Assembly: GCF_012935695.1 (NCBI RefSeq)
Contig: NZ_CP052859.1
Span: 4,877,001-4,941,000, forward strand
DNA from: Pseudomonas sp. ADAK18
GTDB lineage: Bacteria; Pseudomonadota; Gammaproteobacteria; Pseudomonadales; Pseudomonadaceae
DNA length: 64,000 bases
Direction of reading: 5' to 3'
This document shows positions 1-8,038 of this stretch, one piece after another (positions within the stretch are counted from its first letter, which is position 1; each line of letters opens with the position of its first letter). The notes under the pieces are model-generated. The model ran no database searches. It worked only from the letters and a program-made list of their open reading frames with translations, and had not been told where the DNA came from. Position numbers and translations under genes: made by a program.

Positions 1-2
1 TG

Positions 3-2552
3 TTCAGCAATCAACTGGTGGTCAATCACAGTGCCGGGCTGCCGGAAATTCAGGTCGGGTTTGCGATTGCTCCCGATAACCTGTTATTGCAGTCAATCCT
101 TCAGCGCACGCTGGGCAACCTCAAACGCTGTCAGGTCGTCTCGGCCCTCGCTAAATGGGGAAGCACAGAGAGCTGCGACCTCAGCAGTTTCCGAGAGCGC
201 CTGGCGGTACCCGAACGCATCTGGCTGGATCAGGCCAAGCCGCTGCGGCTTGTGATCAGCGAAGACCTGGCCCCTTATGCCTTCTTCAATAGTCGGGGAC
301 GGTTCAATGGTATTGCCTCGGACGTGCTGGATATCGTCCGGCGTAAAACCGGCCTGCGCTTCGAAATCATCCGGGTTACTTCCCAAGGTGACGCGGACGC
401 CCAATTGCGCAACCATCAAGCTGATCTCAGCGTCTTGACGCAAGTCGACCCCGAGCATCCCGCCTACCTGTTTACCCGGCCTTTCGTCACTACGCCTTAT
501 GTGCTTTTGCGAAAAAAAGATACCGCCCACATAGAGCTAAACGAAGGTTCCTCCGGCTCATTGGTCTTCGCTAGCGGGCAACTCCTGAGTGGAGACCTGG
601 CCAGGAGTTATCCGCATCTGCGTTTGGAAGAAACCCGAACCATCGCCGAGGCTCTGAACCGGGTACGCGACGGCCAGGTTGACTTCACCATAGCACCAGC
701 CAACCTTGCGCATTATTACCTGACCTACAAGTACGAAAATAGCGTGGAAATCAGCGGCATGCTTGCCATCCCCGATGCCCGGATCACCTTTGTTGCCCCC
801 AAAGAACAGGCCCTGCTGGTTTCGATCATGGACAAGGCCCTGGCCGAAGTACCGCCCCAGGAATACCTGAAAATCATTGGGCGCTGGCGCGCAAACTCAG
901 CCACCGACGACAAGTACTGGGAAGGTGTCGCCTCGTTTATCTGGAAATCCCTGGGTATCCTCTGCCTATTGCTGGCGGTGGCTGGCTATTGGATTTTCAC
1001 GCAGCGCCGACGAATCATCCGCAAGCGCCAAGACCTCTTGCAACGCCAGCTGCTGCTCGACCAAGTGCAGCTGGCCAAAGAATCTGCGGAAAAAGCCAGC
1101 CGCAGCAAGAGCGTGTTTCTGACCACCATGAGCCATGAAATCAGGACCCCACTCAATGCCATCATCGGCATGCTGGAGCTGGTACTAACCCGCAAAGACA
1201 ATGCCGAACTCAACACCCAATCGGTGCATATTGCCTACGAGTCGGCCCACACCTTACTGGCCTTGATCGGCGACATCCTCGACATCTCACGCATCGAATC
1301 CGGCAGGCTGACTCTGCGCCCGGAGCCCGCCAGCCTTCAGGAGCTGATCGGAGCGGTTGCCAACGTGTTCAAGGGGTTGGCCCGTCAAAAGAACCTGAGC
1401 CTGCACCTGAAACTGGATGATTTAGCACGTCAACCTGTGTGGATTGACGCCCTGAAGTTTAAGCAGATCCTGTCCAATCTGGTGAGCAACGCCATCAAGT
1501 TTACCGATCAGGGCAGCGTCCTGATCCTCTGCCAGGCCAAACCTGCAAAGGACGGTTCAATCAACGTCAGCGTCAGTGTGACCGACACGGGTGCAGGCAT
1601 TGCGCCGTCGCAAATCCGGCAAGTCTTCAGTCCCTTCTTCGAGCTCGATAGTGCGGTTAACAACTCCAACACCGGTGCCGGACTGGGCCTGTCTATCAGC
1701 CAATCGTTGAGCCGCCTGATGAGCGGCAGGCTGAGCGTTGAGAGCGAGGTCGGCGTCGGCACGCGCATGCTGTTCACAGCACGCTTCGAACGTGTCAGCG
1801 AGAAGAGCCGCGATCAGGCCGGCCCTAAACAGCCTTCTGCAACACCGGATATCGACTTGCCGCTGACGGTGCTGATTGTCGAAGACCACCTGCCCAGCCA
1901 ATACCTGCTGAACCAGCAGATCAATTACCTGGGCCACCAGGTCATTACCGCCAACAACGGCGTCGAAGGGCTGGCCCAGTGGCAAGCGCACGATATCGAC
2001 ATCATCCTCACCGACTGCAACATGTCCGAGATGAACGGCAACGACATGACCCGGGCGATCCGGCGCCTGGAAACACAGGCGGGCCTACGCCCCTGCACCA
2101 TCATCGGTCTGACTGCCAGCGCCCAGCAGGAAGATCTGGAGCGCTGCCTGAGCTCGGGCATGAGCCATGCCCTGACCAAGCCGATCAATCTGGCGGGTTT
2201 GAACCGGGTCATCCCCAAGCTCCAGCACTCTGGAAAGGCCAATGAGTCAGTGGGTGCTTCCTTGAACGAGGACATTCAGTCCGCCCTGGCCGAGCGGGTC
2301 ATCAGTAGCAACCGGCAAGAGCTGCTTGCCCTTTGCACAGCCCGGGAACAGAACAATCGCCCGGCCTTCGGTGCTATTGCTCACAAGCTCAAAGGTACGG
2401 CTTACCTGCTCAACGCCCAAGATCTGCTGGAGCTATGTCAAAACCTCGAGGAATTGATCGCCGAGGATGCTCATCAGCAAGCCTTGCACAGCGCCGTTAC
2501 TGCACTTGAGGAGGCGTTGCTGACACTCAACGAATCATTGCAACCACTCTAA
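3..2552 (+). CDS. BvgS/EvgS-like hybrid sensor histidine kinase (5' end missing)
   Basis: The frame is open to the left window edge, so the N-terminus is missing; a GTG at 18 is probably internal. Numbering from that GTG, residues 1-60 look like the tail of one family-3 solute-binding domain and about 68-292 form a second, periplasmic one. A membrane segment lies near 304-327. HisKA follows, with the H-box SHEIRTPLNAIIGM (H373), then an HATPase (N-box LVSNAIKFTDQG, G-box DTGAGIA). A receiver has its acceptor in LTDCNMSEMNG (D666), and a C-terminal Hpt has H789 in AHKLKGTA. This is the BvgS/EvgS architecture: a His-Asp-His relay in the inner membrane that passes phosphate to a separate response regulator. 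No partner regulator lies downstream; it may sit left of the window. The signal is unknown. Confidence 0.93.
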   Translation, partial: FSNQLVVNHSAGLPEIQVGFAIAPDNLLLQSILQRTLGNLKRCQVVSALAKWGSTESCDLSSFRERLAVPERIWLDQAKPLRLVISEDLAPYAFFNSRGRFNGIASDVLDIVRRKTGLRFEIIRVTSQGDADAQLRNHQADLSVLTQVDPEHPAYLFTRPFVTTPYVLLRKKDTAHIELNEGSSGSLVFASGQLLSGDLARSYPHLRLEETRTIAEALNRVRDGQVDFTIAPANLAHYYLTYKYENSVEISGMLAIPDARITFVAPKEQALLVSIMDKALAEVPPQEYLKIIGRWRANSATDDKYWEGVASFIWKSLGILCLLLAVAGYWIFTQRRRIIRKRQDLLQRQLLLDQVQLAKESAEKASRSKSVFLTTMSHEIRTPLNAIIGMLELVLTRKDNAELNTQSVHIAYESAHTLLALIGDILDISRIESGRLTLRPEPASLQELIGAVANVFKGLARQKNLSLHLKLDDLARQPVWIDALKFKQILSNLVSNAIKFTDQGSVLILCQAKPAKDGSINVSVSVTDTGAGIAPSQIRQVFSPFFELDSAVNNSNTGAGLGLSISQSLSRLMSGRLSVESEVGVGTRMLFTARFERVSEKSRDQAGPKQPSATPDIDLPLTVLIVEDHLPSQYLLNQQINYLGHQVITANNGVEGLAQWQAHDIDIILTDCNMSEMNGNDMTRAIRRLETQAGLRPCTIIGLTASAQQEDLERCLSSGMSHALTKPINLAGLNRVIPKLQHSGKANESVGASLNEDIQSALAERVISSNRQELLALCTAREQNNRPAFGAIAHKLKGTAYLLNAQDLLELCQNLEELIAEDAHQQALHSAVTALEEALLTLNESLQPL

Positions 2553-2638
2553 AAACCATAGGTCCTTGCCGACGAAGGCGATTCAATTACCTACCAAGCC
2601 GCCTTCGCTGGCTACAACCATACCCAACCTACCTCTAG

Positions 2639-2863
2639 TCAAAAACTTGATAGCTCTACCTGCTGCCTAATCCAAGCCTCTATGCTCTCTTCTAAGAAGC
2701 CCACAGCGGATAGACCAATTTTCACCGGACGAGGAAAGGTGCAGTCATATCTAGGTGAGCACCGATCCAATCGGTCGTGAATTGTTGACCGCCCTAATCC
2801 AGTACGCTCCTGAACTTGTCTAATACGCAGCATTTTTGATGGTGCTTTATGCTCGTAAAGCAT
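2639..2863 (-). CDS. AlpA-family helix-turn-helix regulator (phage/island type)
   Basis: A protein of about 74 residues. The helix-turn-helix runs through VQERTGLGRSTIHDRL, followed by the family signature FPRPVKIGLSAVGFLEESIEAWI. AlpA-like proteins are small DNA-binding regulators from prophages and integrative islands; the founding member, CP4-57 AlpA, activates an excision function. I chose the ATG at 2863 because AAGGA lies about seven bases upstream; a methionine ten codons later (2833) has no visible ribosome-binding site. The insert between the helix-turn-helix and the FPRP motif (RCSPRYDCT) is a little longer than usual. No integrase or other phage gene is nearby, so it looks like an orphan left by a degraded element. 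Confidence 0.72.
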   Translation of the reverse strand: MLYEHKAPSKMLRIRQVQERTGLGRSTIHDRLDRCSPRYDCTFPRPVKIGLSAVGFLEESIEAWIRQQVELSSF

Positions 2864-3061
2864 CGCTCGATTCCTTGATCTATATCGGAGACCAAAGTCT
2901 TGCATGCTTAAGCCTTTCAACACATATGCTTTTGCTGAGCAGAAGCAACATATTTCGGAGACAAATCGCTGTCGGAGAACTAACTTTTTTGGGGAGTACT
3001 AACTGTCAGAGCCCCTGCCGCCAACCCGAACGTACGTGTATGCGATACGACCCCCACTCCC

Positions 3062-3220
3062 ATGCCAATCCTTGCGATCAAGCACATCGACTGCTCTATC
3101 CCCAACTCTCCCTCCTCAATAAATCGGGTCTACACCGATCAGAACGGCAACAAAACTTTGCAGCGTGTTGATGGACGACGCATCGTCAACTGCGACAGCG
3201 CGGGGAAGCATGCCGCCTGA
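3062..3220 (+). CDS. possible small hypothetical protein (52 aa)
   Basis: An ATG-initiated frame beginning MPILAIKHIDCSIPNSPSS and ending DSAGKHAA. The composition is protein-like, with charged and polar residues in the second half, but no family is recognised and no Shine-Dalgarno sequence precedes the ATG. It could be the tail of a decayed phage or island gene or plain noise. It is listed because it is the only plausible frame in a 600-base gap. Confidence 0.2.
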   Translation: MPILAIKHIDCSIPNSPSSINRVYTDQNGNKTLQRVDGRRIVNCDSAGKHAA

Positions 3221-3263
3221 AAGCTGAGAGCCATCGCGATAAGAAAACACGCGCTATCAAGAT

Positions 3264-3284
3264 GGGGGGACAATTGGGGGGACA
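3264..3284 (+). repeat. tandem direct repeat GGGGGGACA x2
   Basis: GGGGGGACA occurs at 3264-3272 and again at 3276-3284, separated by ATT. G-rich GGGGACAGA-type motifs recur in degenerate mobile-element tails in Pseudomonas as far as I recall; here the repeat sits in the gene-poor scar next to the AlpA-like gene. Confidence 0.5.
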
Positions 3285-3483
3285 GAATCATTAACGCTGT
3301 AAAAACCCAGCAAAGCCTGGATAATTTTCGAAAATAACGCCGCCCACAAGCCGGCTTTTTAATGCCTGAATGAAAGTAACTACCTAACAGCTGCCAGACC
3401 TATCCTCCGGACCGTCGCGCCGCTTGACTCTCCCCCTAAGGTCACACCTCATCCTGAAGCCTACTTTTTCAGGACCTCGTCCC

Positions 3484-4128
3484 ATGAGCCAACGCATCTT
3501 GGTCATCCTCGGCCACCCTTCCAACACCAGCTTCTGCTCCGCCCTCACCGACGCCTACATAGCCGCTGCCAAAACCGCCGGTCACAACGTACGTCTCCTA
3601 CGCGCGGCCGACCTGAGCTTCGACCCGATCCTGCACAACGGCTATACCCAGATCCAACCTCTGGAACTCGACCTGCTCAGCGCTCAATCCGACATTCTGT
3701 GGGCCGAGCACCTGACATTTATCTTTCCCATTTGGTGGGGTGGTATCCCGGCATTGATGAAGGGGTTTATCGACAGAATTTTCCTGCCCGGCTTTGCCTT
3801 TAAATACCGCGAAGGCAAAGCATTCCCTGACAAGCTGTTGCAGGGTCGAACCGCACACCTGCTGGTGACCCTGGATACACCTCCGTGGTATTACAGATGG
3901 TTCTACCGCATGCCCGGGCTGCATCAAATGCGTAAGACGACGCTCGAGTTCTGTGGCATCAGGCCGATCAAGACGTTGCTGTTCGGGCCGGTACTGGGCT
4001 CCAAGCCCGCGCAGCGGGACAGATGGCTGAAGCAAGCCGGAGCACTCTTTGGGAAAGGGACTTTTCATGTACATCGGCAAAGCCGCGCAGTTGTCGGGCA
4101 CCACGATCAAGGCAATTCGTCATTATGA
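3484..4128 (+). CDS. NAD(P)H dehydrogenase (quinone)/flavodoxin-like oxidoreductase
   Basis: A 214-residue flavodoxin-fold protein of the NQO/MdaB/KefF group. The start MSQRILVILGHPSNTSFCSAL is the beta1-P-loop that binds flavin phosphate, and FIFPIWWGGIPALMKGFIDR is the conserved second flavin loop and helix. Such cytosolic enzymes transfer two electrons from NAD(P)H to quinones or other electrophiles. ATG 3484 is chosen because AGGA lies about ten bases upstream and the beta1 strand begins there. The 3' end is odd: the frame overlaps the following merR-type gene by 62 bases and its last 25 or so residues look unlike the family, so a natural extension or an old frameshift is possible. The substrate is unknown; regulation by the downstream MerR protein is an inference from linkage. 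Confidence 0.8.
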   Translation: MSQRILVILGHPSNTSFCSALTDAYIAAAKTAGHNVRLLRAADLSFDPILHNGYTQIQPLELDLLSAQSDILWAEHLTFIFPIWWGGIPALMKGFIDRIFLPGFAFKYREGKAFPDKLLQGRTAHLLVTLDTPPWYYRWFYRMPGLHQMRKTTLEFCGIRPIKTLLFGPVLGSKPAQRDRWLKQAGALFGKGTFHVHRQSRAVVGHHDQGNSSL

Positions 4129-4447
4129 GGCCATCGGCCTGTTGCCACCGCCGCAACGGGAAGGCCGCTACCGCATTTACACGCCACAGAGCGTAGAGCT
4201 GCTGACGTTTATCAAGTGCGCTCAGCAGTTGGGTTTCAAGCTCAAGGAGTTGCAAATGATTCTGCAGGGGCATTCAGTGGATGCGTTGCCCTGGCAGCGG
4301 GCACGCAAGGCTATTGCGGACAAGAAGCGTGAATTAATGCGCCAGCTTGAAACGTTGCAGACCGTATATGCAGGACTTGAGACGTTTGAAGCCAGCCTTG
4401 AGGATGCACAGGGTCAGTGTCAGCTCGAGCGCCTTGCTGGGCGGTGA
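4067..4447 (+). CDS. MerR-family transcriptional regulator
   Basis: A 126-residue regulator. The N-terminal winged helix-turn-helix begins MYIGKAAQLSGTTIKAIRHY and continues with the family signature YEAIGLLPPPQREGRYRIY. A dimerisation coiled coil follows from about residue 75 (RARKAIADKKRELMRQLETL). MerR proteins act at promoters with long spacers. I see no metal-binding cysteine pair, so an organic or redox effector is more likely than a metal. ATG 4067 is preferred over a TTG six codons upstream because GGGAAAGGGA lies just before it. It overlaps the 3' end of the quinone reductase-like gene, a usual arrangement for a regulator and its target. Confidence 0.88.
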   Translation: MYIGKAAQLSGTTIKAIRHYEAIGLLPPPQREGRYRIYTPQSVELLTFIKCAQQLGFKLKELQMILQGHSVDALPWQRARKAIADKKRELMRQLETLQTVYAGLETFEASLEDAQGQCQLERLAGR

Positions 4448-4655
4448 CGCGCTGATCAATAAGGCTTCTCGGTATTTTGTGTAGCCATGGACAGCGGTTT
4501 GATACGAAAAAACGCAGAACCTGAGGGCAACAGAAGAGAGCACGCCCTTAACCTGTAATCGGCTCACACCCCAGCCAAAACCCACCCCCTCATTTGCCCC
4601 AATCCCCCATGTCTGCTAGTGTCGCGCCGGTTTACCGTCAACCGGAATAGCCGCC

Positions 4656-4898
4656 ATGGCCCGCAAAAAAGTTGCACTCGATTTCGAACAATCCCTCGCT
4701 GACCTGCAAGCGCTGGTCGAGCGTCTGGAGAACGGCGAGTTGTCGCTGGAAGACTCGTTGACGGCATTCGAGCAAGGCATCGGCCTGACTCGTGATTGCC
4801 AGAGCGCGCTCGCGCAGGCTGAGCAGAAGGTTCAGGTGTTGTTGGAGCGTGACGGGGAGTTGGCCGAAGAACCGTTTGATGCGGAACAGCCTGAATGA
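4656..4898 (+). CDS. xseB: exodeoxyribonuclease VII small subunit
   Basis: An 80-residue protein with the XseB core [20 protein letters not shown] and [20 protein letters not shown]. XseB forms helical hairpins that bind XseA to give exonuclease VII, which degrades single-stranded DNA from both ends into oligonucleotides during repair. The stop overlaps the ispA start (ATGA, 4895-4898), so the two are translationally coupled. The order xseB-ispA-dxs is conserved in gammaproteobacteria. The large-subunit gene xseA is not in this window. Confidence 0.96.
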   Translation: MARKKVALDFEQSLADLQALVERLENGELSLEDSLTAFEQGIGLTRDCQSALAQAEQKVQVLLERDGELAEEPFDAEQPE

Positions 4899-5782
4899 TC
4901 GCGGCCTATCAGGCCAGCAGCCAGGCCCGGGTCAATGCTGCGCTGGAAACCTTGTTTGTCGCCCCAAGCCCTGAGCTGAACCGCCTGTATGATGCCATGC
5001 GCTACAGCGTGATGAACGGCGGCAAGCGTGTGCGACCACTGCTCGCGTACGCAGCCTGCGAAGCCTTGGGCGCTCCGGCGGAACAGGCCAACGGTGCGGC
5101 GTGTGCGGTGGAACTGATTCACGCGTATTCCCTGGTACACGACGATTTACCAGCGATGGACGACGATGATCTACGTCGCGGCCAGCCGACGACTCATAAA
5201 GCCTTCGATGAGGCTTGCGCGATTCTTGCCGGTGACGGCCTACAAAGTCTGGCATTCAGTGCCTTGCTGGATCCGCAACTGAGTGGCGCGAGCGCCGAGA
5301 CCCGTTTGCGGATGGTCTCTGCCTTGGCTTACGCCGCCGGCCCTGCCGGCATGGTGGGCGGTCAGGCGATCGATTTGGGCTCGGTGGGCCTGAAGCTTGA
5401 TCAAGTAGCCCTTGAATACATGCATCGCCACAAGACCGGTGCACTGATCGAAGCGGCTGTTCAGCTCGGCGCCTTGGCCAGCGGCCGTGCCGACGCCGCG
5501 CAGTTAATGGCGTTGCAGACTTATGCACAAGCCATTGGCCTGGCGTTTCAGGTTCAGGACGACATTCTCGACGTCGAAAGCGATACCGCGACCCTCGGTA
5601 AACGCCAAGGTGCCGATATCGCACGGGACAAACCGACTTATCCTTCACTGCTCGGGCTTGAGGCCGCCAAGGCCTACGCCCTTGAGCTACGTGATCAGGC
5701 GTTGCACGCCCTGCGACCTTTCGACGCGGCAGCCGAGCCATTGCGTGACCTGGCGCGGTATATCGTCGAACGCCGCCACTGA
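4895..5782 (+). CDS. ispA: (2E,6E)-farnesyl diphosphate synthase
   Basis: A 295-residue all-helical prenyltransferase. The first aspartate-rich motif is [14 protein letters not shown] (about residues 85-98) and the second is [12 protein letters not shown] (about 220-231); both bind the Mg-diphosphate of the allylic substrate. [10 protein letters not shown] is the upstream substrate-binding motif. It condenses IPP with DMAPP and then GPP to give farnesyl diphosphate for undecaprenyl phosphate, ubiquinone and other isoprenoids. It overlaps xseB by four bases and precedes dxs, so one transcript can cover the first MEP enzyme and the farnesyl step. Confidence 0.97.
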   Translation: MIAAYQASSQARVNAALETLFVAPSPELNRLYDAMRYSVMNGGKRVRPLLAYAACEALGAPAEQANGAACAVELIHAYSLVHDDLPAMDDDDLRRGQPTTHKAFDEACAILAGDGLQSLAFSALLDPQLSGASAETRLRMVSALAYAAGPAGMVGGQAIDLGSVGLKLDQVALEYMHRHKTGALIEAAVQLGALASGRADAAQLMALQTYAQAIGLAFQVQDDILDVESDTATLGKRQGADIARDKPTYPSLLGLEAAKAYALELRDQALHALRPFDAAAEPLRDLARYIVERRH

Positions 5783-5892
5783 GATCACTGGCCGTTTGCA
5801 CCGCATATCGGCCAACTTCAGTGCACCGCGTGGGCAGCTTGCGATGCTTGAGGTAAACTGCCGCCTCTTCTATACCTATAACGATTCGCCTG

Positions 5893-7791
5893 ATGCCCAC
5901 GACGTTTCAAGAGATTCCCCGCAAGCGCCCGTCCACGCCCCTGCTCGACCGTGCTGATACGCCGGCCGGCCTGCGCCGTCTGGGTGAAGCCGAGCTGGAA
6001 ACCCTGGCCGATGAGTTGCGCCTGGAATTGCTCTACACGGTCGGTCAGACCGGTGGGCATTTCGGCGCCGGCCTGGGCGTCATCGAGCTGACCATCGCGT
6101 TGCATTACGTTTTCGACACCCCGGACGACCGACTGGTGTGGGACGTGGGTCATCAGGCTTATCCGCACAAGATCCTCACCGGTCGTCGCGAGCGCATGGC
6201 TACCCTGCGCCAGAAGGACGGCATCGCTGCCTTCCCGCGTCGCTCCGAGAGCGAGTACGACACCTTTGGCGTTGGCCACTCCAGCACCTCCATCAGTGCA
6301 GCCCTGGGCATGGCGATTGCCGCTCGCCTGCAAAACAGCGATCGCAAGGCGATTGCGGTGATCGGTGATGGCGCGCTGACGGCGGGCATGGCTTTTGAGG
6401 CGCTGAACCATGCGCCGGAAGTCGATGCCAACATGTTGGTGATCCTCAACGACAACGACATGTCGATCTCACGTAACGTCGGCGGGCTGTCCAACTACCT
6501 GGCGAAAATTCTGTCCAGCCGTACCTACGCCAGCATGCGCGAAGGCAGCAAGAAAGTACTGTCTCGTCTGCCCGGCGCGTGGGAAATCGCCCGTCGTACC
6601 GAAGAGTATGCCAAGGGCATGCTGGTCCCCGGCACCCTGTTCGAAGAGCTGGGCTGGAACTACATCGGCCCGATCGATGGCCATGACCTGCCGACCCTGA
6701 TCGCCACCCTGCGCAACATGCGCGACCTCAAAGGCCCGCAGTTCCTGCACATCGTCACCAAGAAAGGCAAAGGCTTCGCCCCGGCGGAAGTCGACCCGAT
6801 TGGTTACCACGCAATCACCAAGCTCGAACCGGTGGACGCTCCCGCCGCTGCGCCGAAGAAAGCCAGCGGGCCGAAATATTCCGGTGTGTTCGGCGAATGG
6901 CTGTGCGACATGGCCGCCGCCGATCCGCGCCTGGTGGGCATCACGCCGGCGATGAAAGAAGGTTCCGATCTGGTGGCGTTCAGCGAACGCTTCCCGCTGC
7001 GTTATTTCGACGTGGCGATTGCCGAGCAACACGCCGTGACGTTCGCTGCCGGCATGGCCTGCGAAGGCGCCAAGCCAGTGGTGGCGATTTACTCCACCTT
7101 CCTGCAGCGCGGTTATGACCAACTGATACATGACGTGGCGGTACAGAACCTCGACGTCCTGTTCGCCATCGACCGTGCAGGTTTGGTGGGTGAAGACGGC
7201 CCGACCCACGCCGGCAGTTTCGATTTGTCCTTCTTGCGCTGCATCCCCGGCATGCTGGTGATGACGCCGAGCGACGAGAACGAGCTGCGCAAGATGCTCA
7301 GCACCGGTCACCTGTACAACGGCCCGGCGACGGTGCGCTACCCACGCGGCACTGGCCCGAATGCGGTGATCGAGAAAGACCTGGAACCGATCGAGATTGG
7401 TAAAGGCATCGTCCGCCGCCAAGGCAGCAAAGTTGCGTTGCTGGTGTTCGGCGTGCAACTGGCCGAAGCCCTGAAAGTCGCCGAGAAAATCGACGCGACC
7501 GTGGTGGATATGCGTTTCGTCAAACCATTGGACGAAGCCCTGGTTCGCGAGATTGCCGGCAGCCATGAGCTGCTGGTGACCATCGAAGAGAACGCCATCA
7601 TGGGCGGCGCCGGTGCGGCAGTCAGTGAGTGCCTGGCGCGGGAGAATATCCTCAAGTCGGTGCTGCACCTGGGCTTGCCGGATGTGTATGTCGAACATGC
7701 CAAGCCGGCACAGATGCTGGCGGAATGTGGGCTGGATGAAGCGGGGATTGAAGCTTCGGTTCGTCAGCGCATGGCACTGCTGGGTCTGTAG
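5893..7791 (+). CDS. dxs: 1-deoxy-D-xylulose-5-phosphate synthase
   Basis: A 632-residue thiamine diphosphate enzyme of full family length. Visible are [15 protein letters not shown] near the N-terminus, the ThDP/Mg motif [16 protein letters not shown] ending in LNDNDMSIS, the central pyrimidine-binding domain with [17 protein letters not shown], and the C-terminal transketolase domain. It joins pyruvate and glyceraldehyde 3-phosphate to form DXP, the committed step of the MEP pathway and a branch to thiamine and pyridoxal. It lies 110 bases after ispA on the same strand. No thiamine riboswitch is visible in that gap. Confidence 0.97.
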   Translation: MPTTFQEIPRKRPSTPLLDRADTPAGLRRLGEAELETLADELRLELLYTVGQTGGHFGAGLGVIELTIALHYVFDTPDDRLVWDVGHQAYPHKILTGRRERMATLRQKDGIAAFPRRSESEYDTFGVGHSSTSISAALGMAIAARLQNSDRKAIAVIGDGALTAGMAFEALNHAPEVDANMLVILNDNDMSISRNVGGLSNYLAKILSSRTYASMREGSKKVLSRLPGAWEIARRTEEYAKGMLVPGTLFEELGWNYIGPIDGHDLPTLIATLRNMRDLKGPQFLHIVTKKGKGFAPAEVDPIGYHAITKLEPVDAPAAAPKKASGPKYSGVFGEWLCDMAAADPRLVGITPAMKEGSDLVAFSERFPLRYFDVAIAEQHAVTFAAGMACEGAKPVVAIYSTFLQRGYDQLIHDVAVQNLDVLFAIDRAGLVGEDGPTHAGSFDLSFLRCIPGMLVMTPSDENELRKMLSTGHLYNGPATVRYPRGTGPNAVIEKDLEPIEIGKGIVRRQGSKVALLVFGVQLAEALKVAEKIDATVVDMRFVKPLDEALVREIAGSHELLVTIEENAIMGGAGAAVSECLARENILKSVLHLGLPDVYVEHAKPAQMLAECGLDEAGIEASVRQRMALLGL

Positions 7792-7856
7792 CTCAGACGC
7801 CCAAAAAAGCGGATCAAATGTGGGTGCATCTACAAAGTTGCGCCGTGGTCTGGTTT

Positions 7857-7959
7857 CTGTAGCCGCTGCCGAGGCACGAGGCTGCGATGCGGGCCGCAGG
7901 GCCGCCCCTAGGGTCGCTACGCAACCCATCGCAGCCTCGTGCCTCGGCAGCGGCTACAG
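7857..7959. repeat. long palindromic intergenic element, copy A
   Basis: Perfect inverted arms of 33 bases: the left arm 7857-7889 begins CTGTAGCCGCTGCCGAGGCA and the right arm 7927-7959 is its exact reverse complement. A 37-base GC-rich loop separates them. It lies between dxs and btuB. A second copy is at 19563-19679 and a solo arm at 30663-30681. The transcript of either strand would form a very stable hairpin, so it may end dxs transcription or protect RNA ends. Confidence 0.9.
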
Positions 7960-7977
7960 AACTTTCGGGGAGCCTAC

Positions 7978-8000
7978 ATCGCAGGCAAGCCAGCTCCCAC
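7978..8000 (-). repeat. single REP sequence upstream of btuB
   Basis: ATCGCAGGCAAGCCAGCTCC plus CAC, the common P. fluorescens REP half-site read on the minus strand, follows palindrome A by 18 bases. The same core recurs at 9961-10030 and 21754-21859. Unpaired here, it ends about 39 bases before the btuB start. Confidence 0.8.
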
Positions 8001-8038
8001 GTTGATTTTGTATTGTTCTTGAATGCTATGGAAAGCCC

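Larger units (their letters stand above)
2864..3483. other. gene-poor stretch between AlpA-like gene and quinone reductase
   Basis: About 620 bases without a convincing gene. It holds one possible 52-codon reading frame (3062-3220) and a tandem G-rich direct repeat (3264-3284). Base composition is more AT-rich than the flanks. With the orphan AlpA regulator, this fits the scar of a lost mobile element, but I see no integrase, transposase, tRNA or clear attachment site. Confidence 0.5.

Noticed and set aside
2573..2608. Inverted CGAAGGCG/CGCCTTCG pair after the sensor kinase
   Set aside because: The arms are only eight bases with a 20-base loop and no T-run, so it is too weak to call a terminator; it may be a worn REP.
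5847..5877. TTGAGG-N17-TATACC as a dxs promoter
   Set aside because: Both hexamers match at only four of six positions and would leave almost no leader before the ATG, so the support is insufficient.
6469..7929. A 486-codon open frame antisense to dxs
   Set aside because: Residue content is rich in His, Gln and Arg as expected from the complement of Pseudomonas codons; dxs on the other strand is certain.
7792..8038. Cobalamin riboswitch upstream of btuB
   Set aside because: The space is filled by palindrome A and a REP; no B12-box-like segment was recognised.
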